Shown here: positions 27,134-38,868 of the stretch, piece after piece
How positions within the stretch are numbered: position 1 is the stretch's first letter
Layout: each line of letters starts with the position of its first letter
Program-made: the position numbers and the translations under genes
Notes under the pieces: model-generated
The model's input: the letters and a program-made list of their open reading frames with translations, nothing else
Told to the model about the DNA's origin: nothing
The model's database searches: none
NCBI RefSeq assembly: GCF_014297465.1
Contig: NZ_JACORT010000001.1
Span: 682,001 to 746,000 of the forward strand
DNA: 64,000 nucleotides
Direction of reading: 5' to 3'
Origin: Ramlibacter cellulosilyticus
GTDB taxonomy: Bacteria > Pseudomonadota > Gammaproteobacteria > Burkholderiales > Burkholderiaceae_C

Positions 27134-27921
27134 TGGCCGCGCAAGACTTCCGCCTCGACGGCAAGACCATCGCGATGACCGGCGCGGCCGGCATCCTGGG
27201 GCAAGGCGCCGTCGCCGCCTTCCTGCAGGCAGGTGCGCGCGTCTGTGCCCTCGACCGCAGCGCGCAGGACCTGGACAAGCTGGGCGCCGATGGCGACCGG
27301 CTGCTGAAGATCGCCACGGACGTGAGCGACCCCGCCGGCGTGCGTGCCGCCGCCGACCGCCTGCATGCCCACTGGGGCGTCGCCGACGTCTTGTTCAACA
27401 ACGCGGCAACGAAGAGCGAGAACTTCTTCGCGCCCTTCGAGGAGTTTCCGCTCGAGGACTGGAACGCGGTGATGGCGGTGAACCTGACGGGCGCCATGCT
27501 GTGCGCGCAGGCCTTCGGCGCGCCCATGGCGAAGCGCGGCCGCGGCGCGGTCGTGAACACGCTCTCGATCTACGGCATCGTGGCGCCCGACCAGCGCATC
27601 TACGAAGGCTCCGAATACCTCGGCCGGCCGATCAACACGCCGGCGATCTACTCCGCCAGCAAGGCAGGTCTCTGGGGCCTGACGCAGTACCTCGCGAGCT
27701 ACTGGGGCGGGCAGGGCGTGCGCGTGAACGCGATCACGCCGGGCGGCGTGTTCAGCGGGCAGAACGAGACCTTCGTGCGCAACTACTCGCAGCGCGTGCC
27801 CCTGGGCCGCATGGCGAGCCGCGACGACATCGTCAACGGCATGCTGTTCCTCGCGAGCGATGCCTCTTCCTACCTGAACGGCCACAACCTCGTGGTCGAC
27901 GGCGGCTGGACGGTGTGGTGA
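27133..27921 (+). CDS. short-chain dehydrogenase/reductase
   Basis: A 262-residue classical SDR: the cofactor motif TGAAGILGQG, NNAAT in place of NNAG, a Ser in NTLSIYG and the catalytic YSASKAG. The end GHNLVVDGGWTVW is typical. SDRs such as PtmA occur in legionaminic-acid gene sets of Campylobacter; whether this is the counterpart is not shown by the sequence. It shares one base with each neighbouring gene. Confidence 0.85.
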   Translation: MAAQDFRLDGKTIAMTGAAGILGQGAVAAFLQAGARVCALDRSAQDLDKLGADGDRLLKIATDVSDPAGVRAAADRLHAHWGVADVLFNNAATKSENFFAPFEEFPLEDWNAVMAVNLTGAMLCAQAFGAPMAKRGRGAVVNTLSIYGIVAPDQRIYEGSEYLGRPINTPAIYSASKAGLWGLTQYLASYWGGQGVRVNAITPGGVFSGQNETFVRNYSQRVPLGRMASRDDIVNGMLFLASDASSYLNGHNLVVDGGWTVW

Positions 27922-28937
27922 TGGAGCCGGTGTTCGTCATCGCCGAAGCGGGGGTCAACCACAACGGCGACCTCGGCATGGCGCTGGCGCTGTGCGACGC
28001 CGCGCGCGCCTCCGGTGCCGACGCCGTGAAGTTCCAGACGTTCCGCGCCGAGGACCTCGTCGTCCCCGGTGCGCCCACCGCGGAATACCAGAAGCGGCAG
28101 ACCGGCGAACAGGACCAGTTCGGCATGCTGCGCAAGCTGGAGCTCTCGCCGGAGCAGCACGAGCGCATCCGCGACCACTGCTACGCGATCGGCATCGAGT
28201 TCTTCTCCACGCCGTTTTCGCTGGAGGCGGTAGACATGCTGGTGGCGCTGGGCGTCCGGCGCATGAAGCTGCCTTCGGGCGAGCTCACGCACCGCGCGCT
28301 GGTGGAACACGCCTGCGCCACCGGGCTGCCCGTGCTGCTCTCGACCGGCATGGCCACGCTGGACGAGGTGCGCGAGGCGCTCGCCTGGGCGGCTGGCGCA
28401 CGCGGTTCCCTGGCCGGCGTGACCGTGCTGCATTGCACCTCCGCCTATCCGGCTCCCGACGCGTCCCTCAACCTGCGCGCGATCGTGACCATGCGCGAGG
28501 CCCTGGGCCTGCCGGTCGGCTACTCCGACCACAGCACCGGCATCGAGGCCGCGCTCGCGGCCGTGAGCCTGGGCGCGACCGTCGTCGAGAAGCACCTGAC
28601 GCTGGACCGCAAGCTGCCGGGCCCGGACCACGCCGCTTCGCTCGAGCCCGGGGACTTCGGCGCGATGGTGCACGGGATCCGGCGCATCACCGCCATGCTC
28701 GGCGACGGCGTGAAGGCGCCGCGCCGCGAAGAGCAGGATGCCGCACGCGTGGCCCGCCGCAGCATCGTGGCCAGCACGGACATTCCAGCGGGCACGGCAC
28801 TGCAGGCCTCCATGCTGGCCTGCCGCCGCCCCGCCGCCGGCATCCCGCCGGCCGAATGGGACCGCGTGGTCGGCCGCACGACGCGCGCCGCCATCGCGGC
28901 AGGCAGCGTGCTGCAGTGGGACGCGCTGCAGGACTGA
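27921..28937 (+). CDS. neuB: nonulosonic acid synthase (NeuB/LegI family)
   Basis: A 338-residue enzyme that condenses a 6-carbon N-acetyl sugar with phosphoenolpyruvate to give a 9-carbon sugar acid. The TIM barrel shows IAEAGVNHNGD, DAVKFQTF, FFSTPFS, KLPSGELTH and VGYSDHSTG; the C-terminal antifreeze-like SAF domain begins near residue 275 (ARRSIVAS). Length and motif set are complete. It is followed after 4 bases by neuC. Confidence 0.95.
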   Translation: MEPVFVIAEAGVNHNGDLGMALALCDAARASGADAVKFQTFRAEDLVVPGAPTAEYQKRQTGEQDQFGMLRKLELSPEQHERIRDHCYAIGIEFFSTPFSLEAVDMLVALGVRRMKLPSGELTHRALVEHACATGLPVLLSTGMATLDEVREALAWAAGARGSLAGVTVLHCTSAYPAPDASLNLRAIVTMREALGLPVGYSDHSTGIEAALAAVSLGATVVEKHLTLDRKLPGPDHAASLEPGDFGAMVHGIRRITAMLGDGVKAPRREEQDAARVARRSIVASTDIPAGTALQASMLACRRPAAGIPPAEWDRVVGRTTRAAIAAGSVLQWDALQD

Positions 28938-28941
28938 GCGC

Positions 28942-30078
28942 ATGGGCCGGCGTCGCATCCTCTTCCTCACCGGCACGCGGGCCGACTTCGGCCTGATGCT
29001 CGCTACGCTGCGGCGCATCCAGGCCACGCCGGGACTGCAGCTGGAGGTGGCCGTGACCGGGACCCACCTGAGCCGGGAGCACGGGCACACGGTCGACGAG
29101 GTGCGGGCCAGCGGCCTGCCGGTGCTGGCCGAGATTCCCGTGGACGTGCTCACGCGCACCGGCGCGAGCATGGCGCTCGCCATCGCGGACGTCACGCGCG
29201 GCATGACGCAACTGCTCGAACGCGCGCGACCCGACGCGCTGCTGCTGCTCGGGGACCGCGGCGAGATGCTCGCGGGCGCGATCGCCGCGCTGCACGTCGG
29301 CGTGCCGGCGGTGCACGTGCATGGCGGCGAGCGCTCCGGCACCGTCGACGAGCCGGTCCGCCACGCGATCAGCAAGCTGGCCGCGTACCACTGCGTCGCG
29401 ACGGAAGCCGCGCGCGAGCGGCTGGTGAAGATGGGCGAGTGGCCGGAACGGATCGTCCTCACCGGCGCGCCAGGACTCGATGGCTTGCAGGAACTGGCGA
29501 ACCCATCGCGCGAAGAGACGCTCTCCGCGCTGGGACTGCCCGCAGCGCAGGACTTCGTGCTCGCGCTGTTCCACCCGGTCGTGCAGCAGGCCGGCGAAGC
29601 GGCGCAGCAGACGCGCTCGCTGCTGCAGGCCCTCGGCGAGCTGGGCCTTCCCGTCCTCTGGCTGGAGCCGAACGCGGATGCCGGCGCGCGAGAGATCCTG
29701 GCGGCCCTGGACGCCGCCGCACTTCCGCCCGGCTCGCGCCGCGTGCAGCACCTGCCGCGCGCGCAGTTCTGCGCCGCGATGCGCCATTGCGCCGTGATGG
29801 CGGGCAACTCCTCCTCCGGCATCATCGAAGCAGCGAGCTTCGGCACGCCGGTCGTGAACGTCGGCACGCGCCAGCACATGCGCGAGCACGGCGCGAACGT
29901 CGTGGACGTGGGCACGGAGGCCGTCGGCATCCTCGCGGCACTGCGCGCACAGCGCAGCCACGGCCGCTGGCCGTGTGACAATCCCTGGGGCGACGGCCGC
30001 GCCGGCGAACGCATCGCGCAAGCGCTCGCGACCCTGCCGCTGGACAGCGCCGTCCTGGAAAAGACCAACAGCTACTGA
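28942..30078 (+). CDS. neuC: UDP-sugar 2-epimerase, hydrolysing (NeuC/LegG family)
   Basis: A 378-residue GT-B-fold enzyme that removes UDP while inverting C2, giving ManNAc (sialic acid route) or its 2,4-diacetamido-6-deoxy analogue (legionaminic route). FLTGTRADFGL, LLGDRGEMLA, HVHGGERSGTVDEPVRHA and GNSSSGIIEA match the family. The presence of a 4,6-dehydratase and an aminotransferase in the same operon favours the legionaminic-type substrate (inference). Confidence 0.92.
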   Translation: MGRRRILFLTGTRADFGLMLATLRRIQATPGLQLEVAVTGTHLSREHGHTVDEVRASGLPVLAEIPVDVLTRTGASMALAIADVTRGMTQLLERARPDALLLLGDRGEMLAGAIAALHVGVPAVHVHGGERSGTVDEPVRHAISKLAAYHCVATEAARERLVKMGEWPERIVLTGAPGLDGLQELANPSREETLSALGLPAAQDFVLALFHPVVQQAGEAAQQTRSLLQALGELGLPVLWLEPNADAGAREILAALDAAALPPGSRRVQHLPRAQFCAAMRHCAVMAGNSSSGIIEAASFGTPVVNVGTRQHMREHGANVVDVGTEAVGILAALRAQRSHGRWPCDNPWGDGRAGERIAQALATLPLDSAVLEKTNSY

Positions 30079-30079
30079 C

Positions 30080-30696
30080 GTGACGGCCCCCCAACGCATC
30101 CTCCTCGTGTTCGGCGCCGGCGGCCATGGCCGCGTGGTGGCGGATGCCGCGCTCGCGCAGGGACGGTGGACCCGCGTGCGGGCGACGGATCGCGATGCGG
30201 CGCGCGCCGGCGAGGCCTTGCTGCCGGGCCTGCAGGTCGAAGTGCCGGACGCGGCGGTGGCCGCCAGCACCGAGGTGCACGTCGCGATCGGCTCCCCGGC
30301 TTCGCGCGCGCGTGAAGCCCACGCCATCGGCCTGCCGCTCGCCACGGTCCTCCATCCGCATGCTTGCGTCTCGCCCCATGCCGTGATCGACGAAGGCACG
30401 TTCGTCGCCGCGCGCGCCGTCGTCGCGCCCGGCGCGCGCGTGGGCCGCTGCGTCATCGTGAACCACGGCGCCGTCGTCGACCACGACGTGGAAGTCGGCG
30501 CCTTCACGCACGTCGCACCGCTCGCGGCGTTGGGCGGGAACGTGCGGGTCGGCGAACGCGTGCTGGTCGGTGCTGGCGCCACGGTGCTGCCCGGCGTGCG
30601 CATCGCGGACGACATCGTGGTGGGAGCGGGAGCCGTGGTGCGCGAGCACCTGCTGGCGCCCGGGATCTATGCCGGCGTGCCGGCGAGGAGGGTGCG

Positions 30697-30700
<4 letters not shown>
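30080..30700 (+). CDS. neuD: NeuD/PglD-type sugar acyltransferase
   Basis: A 206-residue protein with an N-terminal nucleotide-binding-like motif (VFGAGGHGRVVADA) and a left-handed beta-helix of hexapeptide repeats (residues about 95-200). NHGAVVDHDVEVG contains the catalytic His found in PglD. It would N-acetylate the 4-amino sugar made by the aminotransferase encoded next. The start is GTG, one base after neuC; the stop overlaps the next GTG. Confidence 0.9.
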
Positions 30701-32188
<1,488 letters not shown>

Positions 32189-32208
<20 letters not shown>

Positions 32209-33997
32209 GTACGCGCTCTCGCTGCTGGCGCTGGACCTCGCCCTGGGCCTCGCGGCCTGGTGGGCGGCGTTCTGGCTGCGCTTCAACTTCGAGATCCCGG
32301 ACGAATTCGAGCGGCTCGCGCTCGATGCGAGCGGCTGGTGCGTGCTGGGGCTCGCCGCCGGCCTCGTCGTGCGCCGCGTCGACCGCCAGGTCTGGACGTA
32401 CATCGGCCTGCCGGAATTCCGGCAGCTCGCGGGCGGCGTGTTCCTCGGCGCGGTCTTCACCGCGGTGGCCGTGCTCATGCTGCGCATCCCCGAGTTCCCG
32501 CGGTCGGTGCTGCTGCTGCAGCCGCTGCTCGCCTTCCTGTTGATGGGAACGGCGCGCGCCTCCTGGCGCACCTGGGCCGAGCGCGGCGCGCACGGGCAGG
32601 GCGGCACGCCGGTCGTGGTGGTCGGATCGCTCGACGAAGCGGCGGGCGCGCTGCGTGCCTTGCGCGGCTCGCAGCGCTGGCGCGCGGTCGGCATCGTGTC
32701 GCCGCTTGCCGCCGAGCGCGGGCGCTCGCTGCAGCAGGTGCGGGTGCTGGGTACCGTGGACGATCTGCCGCAAGTGTGTGAAGCGGCCGATGCGCGCACC
32801 GCGCTCGTCGCGAGCCCGCCCGGCTCGGACGAGCGCCGCCAGGCGCTGCTGCTTGCGTCCGAGGCGCACATCTCGCTGCTCACGCTGCCGCGCCCGGACG
32901 AGTGGCTCAAGGCGGAGAGCACCGGCCCGCGCAAGATCGAGCTGGAAGACCTGCTCGGTCGCGCGCCGGTGGCATTGGACGTCGCGGGCCTGGCCGAACT
33001 CTTCTCGGGACAGGTGGTCGCCGTCACCGGCGCCGGCGGCTCCATCGGCTCCGAGCTGTGCCGCCAGATCGCCCGCTTCGGCGTCGGCAAGCTGGTGTGC
33101 ATCGACGTCTCCGAGTACGGCATCTACCAGCTCGAACAGGAGCTGCGCCGCTCGCACCCGCAGATGCAGGGCATCTACTACACGGCCAACGTCCGCGAGT
33201 ACGAGCGGCTGCACGCCATCCTCTGCCAGCATCGTCCCGCGGTGGTGTTCCACGCGGCCGCGTACAAGCACGTGCCGCTCATGGAGGAGTGCAACGAGAT
33301 CGAGGCGCTGCGCACCAACGTGCTCGGCACGCTGCATGCGGCCCGTGCCGCGTCCGCTTGCGGCGCGAAGCGCTTCGTGCTGATCTCCACCGACAAGGCG
33401 GTGAACCCCACCAACGTGATGGGCGCGAGCAAGCGGCTGGCCGAACTCATGCTGCAGGCGCTCGCGGCGCGCGAGCCGCGCACGCAGTTCGTGTCCGTGC
33501 GCTTCGGCAACGTGCTCGGCTCCAGCGGTTCGGTGGTGCCGCTGTTCACGCAGCAGATCGAGCGCGGCGGGCCGGTGACGGTGACGCACCCGGAGATCGT
33601 GCGCTACTTCATGACCATTCCCGAGGCGGCGCAGCTCGTGCTGCAGGCGGGCCTGATGGGGCGCTCGGGCCAGATCTTCGTGCTCGACATGGGCGAGCCC
33701 GTGAAGATCGTGGAGCTCGCGCGCATGCTGATCCGGCTCTCGGGCAAGACGGAGCAGGAGGTGCCCATCACCTTCACCGGCCTGCGCCCGGGCGAGAAGC
33801 TGTACGAGGAACTGCTCGCCGACGACGAAACCACCGAGCCCACGCCGCACGCCAAGCTGCGCATCGCGAAGACGGGCGGCGCGCTGCCGGACGTCGATGC
33901 GGTCGTGCGCTGGATCTCCGACGCAGGTGCCTTGCCGCAGGGCACGCCCTTGCGCGAGTGGCTGCGCGCGCAGGTGCCGGAGTACGGGCCGCGCTGA
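32189..33997 (+). CDS. membrane-bound nucleotide-sugar 4,6-dehydratase (WbpM/CapD/FlaA1 family)
   Basis: A 602-residue protein. The N-terminal half has four predicted membrane helices and a CoA-binding-like domain; the C-terminal half is an extended SDR with GAGGSIGSELCRQ from residue 281 and the Ser-Met-Lys set in STDKAVNPTNVMGASKR typical of WbpM, where Met replaces the usual Tyr. It would turn UDP-GlcNAc into the 4-keto-6-deoxy sugar, the first step of the pathway. The GTG start lies 20 bases inside the previous gene; a shorter form cannot be excluded. It closes the operon. Confidence 0.92.
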
Positions 33998-34112
33998 CCG
34001 TGCCGCCGGGCATGTAGTTCGGCACCGTCAGCACGGAAGGCCGCCGCCTACAGGTGCGCGACGGAGCCTCTTCCATACTCGCTCTCCCATTGCAGCCAGG
34101 GAGAACCTTTCC

Positions 34113-34625
34113 ATGAAGAAGACGCTCGTCGCCATCCTCGTCGCCGCCAGCAGCCTCGCGTTCGCGGCGGACAAGTCCGGCGTGTCCCGCACCGACAAGG
34201 AGTTCTTCGACAAGGCCGCGGCCGGCGGGATGTTCGAGGTCGAGGTCGGCAAGCTCGCCGAGTCCAAGGCCCAGAACGCCGACGTGAAGGCCTTCGGTTC
34301 GATGCTGGTCAAGGACCACGGCGCCGCCAACGACGAACTCAAGGCGCTGGCGCAGAAGAAGAACGTGGCGCTGCCCACGACGTTGCCGAAGGCGCAGCAG
34401 AAGGAGCTGGACAAGCTGTCCAAGGCGAAGGACTTCGACAAGGACTTCATCAAGCACGTCGGCCTCGACGACCACAAGAAGGACATCTCGCTGTTCGAGA
34501 AGACCAGCAAGAACTCCAAGGACGCCGACGTGAAGGCGTTCGCCTCCAAGACGCTGCCGACGCTGCAGCAGCATCACCAGAAGGCCGAGGAGCTGTCGAA
34601 GGCGATGAAGGGGAAGAAGGCCTGA
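34113..34625 (+). CDS. DUF4142 exported protein
   Basis: A 170-residue secreted protein: signal peptide to about residue 19 (SSLAFAA), then a Lys-rich, all-helical, ferritin-like DUF4142 domain (DKEFFDKAAAGGMFEVEVGKLA, MLVKDHGAANDEL). The family is common in soil betaproteobacteria and has no firm function. The ATG follows CAGGGAGAACC. It stands alone, 115 bases after the glycan operon. Confidence 0.85.
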   Translation: MKKTLVAILVAASSLAFAADKSGVSRTDKEFFDKAAAGGMFEVEVGKLAESKAQNADVKAFGSMLVKDHGAANDELKALAQKKNVALPTTLPKAQQKELDKLSKAKDFDKDFIKHVGLDDHKKDISLFEKTSKNSKDADVKAFASKTLPTLQQHHQKAEELSKAMKGKKA

Positions 34626-34634
34626 AGCCCTGGG

Positions 34635-34652
34635 TTCCCGCCTCCGCGGGAA
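34635..34652. repeat. REP-like palindrome at a convergent gene junction
   Basis: TTCCCGC-CTCC-GCGGGAA with flanks TGGG and TGACGGAA. The full stretch (about 34631-34659) is of the short extragenic palindrome type frequently scattered in Comamonadaceae genomes. It lies between the stops of the DUF4142 gene and the minus-strand Lon-domain gene. Confidence 0.75.
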
Positions 34653-34665
34653 TGACGGAACGCGC

Positions 34666-35325
34666 CTAGTTCATGATGCCGGTCCTGGTGAGCACGTCGC
34701 TCACCAGTTCCAGGCGCACGAGCGGGTTGTCCAGCTCCATCAGGCGCTGCTTGAGCGCGACCGGCAGCGGCAGCAGCTCGCACCAGCGGTTGGCCACCCA
34801 GCCGCAGTCGTCAAGTTTCCACGGGGGCTGCAGCGGCATCGGCCCGGGGTTGCCGGGCTTGAGCTGCAGCGACTGGATGAGGCGCTGCAGCGCCTCGCTC
34901 GCGGGACGCAGGTCCTCCGGCACGGTGACGGCCATGTCGGCCTGCAGGCTCTCCACGTCCGCCACCCACAGCCCGTGCTTCAGCTGGTCGCTGGACCGGA
35001 TGCGGAAGCGCTGCGCGCCGACGGCGCGCACCAGCATGAGGCCGGGTTGCGGCTGTTCGAAATCGTCGATGGTGGCCAGCGTGCCGACCTGCGCGAAGGC
35101 TTCCTGCACGCCGGGCTGCCGGACCTCGTTGCCCTGGGTGAGCGAGACCACGCCGAACGGGGCGCCGGCCTTGCGGCACTTGGTGATCATGTCCAGGTAG
35201 CGCACTTCGAAGACGCGCAGGGACAGCAGGCCATCCGGGAAGAGCACCGCGCTCAGCGGGAACAGGGGGAGGGACTGCAGGGTGAGGGCGGCGGGCACGT
35301 CGGTTCCAGTGGCTGCCGCTATCAT
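34666..35325 (-). CDS. Lon N-terminal substrate-binding-domain protein
   Basis: A 219-residue cytoplasmic protein that matches only the N-terminal (PUA-like) domain of Lon protease: LPLFPLSAVLFPDGLLSLRVFEVRYLDMI is the hallmark, seen at residues 18-47. There is no ATPase or protease domain. Such stand-alone proteins are common and of unknown role. Its start codon is 20 bases from that of the divergent yggT. Confidence 0.88.
   Translation of the reverse strand: MIAAATGTDVPAALTLQSLPLFPLSAVLFPDGLLSLRVFEVRYLDMITKCRKAGAPFGVVSLTQGNEVRQPGVQEAFAQVGTLATIDDFEQPQPGLMLVRAVGAQRFRIRSSDQLKHGLWVADVESLQADMAVTVPEDLRPASEALQRLIQSLQLKPGNPGPMPLQPPWKLDDCGWVANRWCELLPLPVALKQRLMELDNPLVRLELVSDVLTRTGIMN
35320..35325 (+). 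promoter_or_regulatory. possible -10 element for yggT
   Basis: TATCAT (five of six to TATAAT) lies 21-26 bases before the yggT ATG and overlaps the start codon of the divergent Lon-domain gene. The -35 is weak. Confidence 0.3.
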
Positions 35326-35345
35326 CCCACGACTCCACCTGATCC

Positions 35346-35888
35346 ATGTTCTTCCAGATCGCCACCTTCCTGCTCGACGTCGCTGCCGGCCTGCTCGGCG
35401 GCGCCTGCCTGTTGCGTGCCTACATGCAGCACCAGCGCATCCCCTTCGGCAACCCGGTCGGGCGCTTCATCTTCGCGCTCACCGACTGGATCGTGCTGCC
35501 GCTGCGCAAGCTGCTGCCCGGCTACAAGCGCTGGGACTTCGCAAGCATCCTTGCGGCCTTCCTGTTCGAGCTGGCGCAGTTCGTCGTGCTCGCGCTGATG
35601 GTCGGCGGCGGCTACGCGGCGGTGCCGGTGCTCGCGCTGTTCGGCCTCGTGCGGCTGGTGATCTCGGGCATGACGGGCCTCGTGATCGTCTACGCGATCC
35701 TGTCGTGGGTGAACGCGGACTCGCCGATGGTCGACGTGATCGACCGCCTGGCCTCCCCGATGCTGCGGCCCTTCCGCCGCATGATCCCGCTGGTCGGCGG
35801 CTTCGACCTGTCCCCGCTGGCCTTGCTGGTGGTGCTGCAAGTGCTGGCGATCATCGTCGCGAACCTGCAGGCGGCGTTGCTGCGCTAG
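35346..35888 (+). CDS. YggT-family membrane protein
   Basis: A 180-residue integral membrane protein with two YGGT units, each with the pattern seen in NPVGRFIFALTDWIVLPLRKLLP and MVDVIDRLASPMLRPFRRMIP (parts), and about four membrane helices. YggT proteins are linked to cell-envelope and division genes, without proven function. It converges on accD with a 31-bp gap. Confidence 0.88.
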   Translation: MFFQIATFLLDVAAGLLGGACLLRAYMQHQRIPFGNPVGRFIFALTDWIVLPLRKLLPGYKRWDFASILAAFLFELAQFVVLALMVGGGYAAVPVLALFGLVRLVISGMTGLVIVYAILSWVNADSPMVDVIDRLASPMLRPFRRMIPLVGGFDLSPLALLVVLQVLAIIVANLQAALLR

Positions 35889-35919
35889 AAGCCGGACAGC
35901 CGAACGCAGAGGTTTTCGA

Positions 35920-36792
35920 CTACTCCACCGCGTCCGCCGACTGCCGCGTCAGCATCGCGAGCACGTTGGCCACCGTCTTGCGCAGTTCGCGGCGGTCGCA
36001 GATGAAGTCGACGGCGCCTTTTTCCTGCAGGAACTCGGCACGCTGGAAGCCTTCCGGCAGCTTTACGCGCACGGTGGATTCGATCACGCGCGGGCCGGCA
36101 AAGCCGATCAGCGCCTTGGGTTCGGCGATCACCACGTCGCCCACGAAGGCGAAGCCGGCGCTCACGCCGCCCATGGTCGGGTCGGTCAGCACGCTGATGT
36201 AGGGCAGGCCCTTCTTCGCCAGGCGCGTGAGCGCGGCATTGGTCTTGGCCATCTGCATCAGCGACAGCAGGCCTTCCTGCATGCGCGCGCCGCCGGTGGC
36301 GGTGAAGCAGAGGAAAGGCACCTTCTGCTCGATGGCGGTCTCGACGCCGCGCACGAAGCGCTCGCCGACCACGCTGCCCATCGAGCCGCCCATGAAGTCG
36401 AACTCGAAGGCCGCGGCCACCAGGTTGATGCTGTGCACCGAGCCGCCCATCACGACGAGCGCGTCGGTCTCGCCGGTGTTCTCCATCGCCTCCTTCAGGC
36501 GCTGCGGGTACTTGCGGCTGTCCTGGAACTTCAGCGCGTCGACCGGGACGACTTCCTGGCCGATCTCGTAGCGGCCTTCGGCATCGAGGAAGGCATTCAG
36601 GCGCGCGCGACCACCGATGCGGTGGTGGTGGCTGCAGGTCGGGCAGACGTAGAAGTTCTGCTCGAGGTCCGTCTTGTACAGCACCGTCTCGCAGCTGGGA
36701 CACTTGATCCACAGCCCTTCCGGCACGCTGCGGCGCTCGTTCGGATCCGTCGGCTGGATCTTCGGGGGCAGCAGTTTTTCCAACCAGCTCAT
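35920..36792 (-). CDS. accD: acetyl-CoA carboxylase carboxyltransferase subunit beta
   Basis: A 290-residue subunit of the enzyme that makes malonyl-CoA, the feedstock for the fab genes at the left end. A zinc ribbon CX2CX15CX2C is at residues about 30-52, followed by the crotonase-type fold with GGARMQEG and PTMGGVSA. It starts 10 bases after trpA and has GAGGAG in front; trpA-accD pairing is typical of proteobacteria. Confidence 0.96.
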   Translation of the reverse strand: MSWLEKLLPPKIQPTDPNERRSVPEGLWIKCPSCETVLYKTDLEQNFYVCPTCSHHHRIGGRARLNAFLDAEGRYEIGQEVVPVDALKFQDSRKYPQRLKEAMENTGETDALVVMGGSVHSINLVAAAFEFDFMGGSMGSVVGERFVRGVETAIEQKVPFLCFTATGGARMQEGLLSLMQMAKTNAALTRLAKKGLPYISVLTDPTMGGVSAGFAFVGDVVIAEPKALIGFAGPRVIESTVRVKLPEGFQRAEFLQEKGAVDFICDRRELRKTVANVLAMLTRQSADAVE

Positions 36793-36802
36793 GCAGGGCT
36801 CC

Positions 36803-37621
36803 TCAGGAATTCTTTGAGTCTAAAGCAGCGCGGATGCCGCTCAGGAAGGCGGATAACGCCTTCGAGACGTTTTCCCGCGGCTGGTCTTCCACGACCTGGA
36901 TGACCTTGGTGCCGATCACCACGGCGTCGGCTACCCGGCTGATGCTGCGGGCGGTGTTCTCGTCACGGATGCCAAAACCGACGCCTACCGGAATCTTCAC
37001 GTGCTTGCGGATGCGGGGCAGGGCTTCTTCCACGGCCGCGATGTCCAGGTGGCCGGCACCGGTCACCCCCTTGAGCGAGACGTAGTAGACGTAGCCGCTC
37101 GCGATGCGCGCCACCTGCTGGATGCGCTGGTCCGTGCTGGTGGGCGCCAGCAGGAAGATCAGGTCCAGCCCGTTCACCTTCAGCTGCGCGGCGAAGGCCT
37201 CGCATTCCTCGGGCGGGTAGTCGACGATCAGCACGCCGTCCACGCCGCAGGCGGCCGCGTCGCGCGCGAAGGAGGCACTGCCGTGCGCGAGCTCGTAGCG
37301 CTCGACGGGGTTCGCGTATCCCATGAGCACGACCGGCGTCTGCTGGTCGCGCGCACGGAAGGTCTTCACCATCTCCAGCACCTGTGCGAGGCCGATGCCG
37401 AAGGTCAGGGCCTTCTCGCCGGCCTTCTGGATCACGGGGCCGTCGGCCATGGGGTCGGAGAAGGGTACGCCGAGTTCGATCACGTCGCAGCCCGCCGCCA
37501 CCATGGCGTGCATCAGCTCGGGCGTGATGTCGGCGTACGGGAAGCCGGCCGTGATGTACGGGATCAGCGCCTTGCGCTTCTCCTGCGCGAGGCGGTCGAA
37601 GGTGGCCTGGATGCGGCTCAT
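36803..37621 (-). CDS. trpA: tryptophan synthase alpha chain
   Basis: A 272-residue TIM-barrel subunit that releases indole from indole-3-glycerol phosphate. Active-site residues are in [17 protein letters not shown] (Glu) and VDYPPEE region (Asp). The ATG at 37621 overlaps the trpB stop by 4 bases; a long open frame upstream is not part of the protein. Confidence 0.96.
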   Translation of the reverse strand: MSRIQATFDRLAQEKRKALIPYITAGFPYADITPELMHAMVAAGCDVIELGVPFSDPMADGPVIQKAGEKALTFGIGLAQVLEMVKTFRARDQQTPVVLMGYANPVERYELAHGSASFARDAAACGVDGVLIVDYPPEECEAFAAQLKVNGLDLIFLLAPTSTDQRIQQVARIASGYVYYVSLKGVTGAGHLDIAAVEEALPRIRKHVKIPVGVGFGIRDENTARSISRVADAVVIGTKVIQVVEDQPRENVSKALSAFLSGIRAALDSKNS

Positions 37622-38868
37622 GGACGGGGCCCTCCCTTGAGCGTGAGGCCACGCATGGAAGGCCGGTCGTAGAACTCGACGCCCGCGAGGTCGGCGACGG
37701 TGCCGATGTCCTTGTCGCCGCGGCCCGAGAGGTTCACGAGGATGTGCTGGTCGGGCCGCATCGTCTTCGCGAGCTTCATCGCGTAGGCGATCGCATGGCT
37801 GGACTCCAGCGCCGGGATGATGCCTTCGGTGCGGCACAGGTAGTGGAAGGCCTTCAGCGCTTCCTCGTCGGTGATGCCGACGTATTCCGCGCGACCCGTG
37901 TCCTTCAGCCAGCTGTGCTCCGGGCCCACGCCGGGATAGTCGAGGCCGGCGCTCACGCTGTGCGTCTCGATGATCTGGCCGTTGGGGTCCTGCAGGATGT
38001 AGGTGCGGTTGCCGTGCAGCACGCCGGGGCTGCCGCGCTGCAGCGAGGCCGAGTGCTTGCCCGAGTCCAGGCCTTCGCCCGCCGCTTCCACGCCGATCAG
38101 GCGTGTCTTCTCGAACGGGATGTACGGATGGAAGATGCCCATCGCGTTGCTGCCGCCGCCCACGCACGCGATCACCGCGTCGGGCTGCTTGCCCGCCATC
38201 TCCGGCATCTGCGCTATGCATTCCTTGCCGATCACGCTCTGGAAGTCGCGCACCATCATCGGGTAGGGATGCGGGCCCGCCACCGTACCGATGATGTAGA
38301 AGGTGTTCTCGACGTTCGTCACCCAGTCGCGCATCGCCTCGTTCAGCGCGTCCTTCAACGTCTTGCTGCCCGACTCCACGGGCACCACGCGGGCGCCCAG
38401 CAGGTTCATGCGGTAGACGTTGGGGCTCTGGCGCGCGACGTCGTTGCTGCCCATGTAGACGACGCATTCCAGGCCATAGCGGGCGCAGATGGTGGCGGTG
38501 GCTACGCCGTGCTGGCCCGCGCCGGTCTCGGCGATCACGCGCGGCTTGCCCATGCGGCGGGCGAGCATCGCCTGCCCGATCACGTTGTTGATCTTGTGGG
38601 CGCCGGTGTGGTTGAGGTCCTCGCGCTTCAGGTAGATCTGCGCGCCGCCCTGTTCGCGGCTCATGCGCTGCGCGTGGTAGATGGGCGAGGGGCGGCCGAC
38701 GAAGTGCTTCAGCTCGTACTCGAATTCGGCGAGGAACTCGGGGTCGTTCTGGAAGCGCTCGTACGCGTCGCGCAGTTCGCTGATGGCGTGGGTCAGCGTC
38801 TCGCTGACGAAGCTGCCGCCGTAGATGCCGAAGTGGCCGGTGGCGTCAGGCTGCTGGTAGGGGGACAT
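37618..38868 (-). CDS. trpB: tryptophan synthase beta chain
   Basis: A 416-residue PLP enzyme that joins indole with Ser. The PLP Lys lies in [11 protein letters not shown] and the phosphate loop in GGGSNAMG. The ATG at 38868 (MSPYQQPD) was preferred over 38901 because it has AAGGTCAC before it and fits family length. Its 5' end lies 23 bases inside trpF. Confidence 0.96.
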   Translation of the reverse strand: MSPYQQPDATGHFGIYGGSFVSETLTHAISELRDAYERFQNDPEFLAEFEYELKHFVGRPSPIYHAQRMSREQGGAQIYLKREDLNHTGAHKINNVIGQAMLARRMGKPRVIAETGAGQHGVATATICARYGLECVVYMGSNDVARQSPNVYRMNLLGARVVPVESGSKTLKDALNEAMRDWVTNVENTFYIIGTVAGPHPYPMMVRDFQSVIGKECIAQMPEMAGKQPDAVIACVGGGSNAMGIFHPYIPFEKTRLIGVEAAGEGLDSGKHSASLQRGSPGVLHGNRTYILQDPNGQIIETHSVSAGLDYPGVGPEHSWLKDTGRAEYVGITDEEALKAFHYLCRTEGIIPALESSHAIAYAMKLAKTMRPDQHILVNLSGRGDKDIGTVADLAGVEFYDRPSMRGLTLKGGPRP

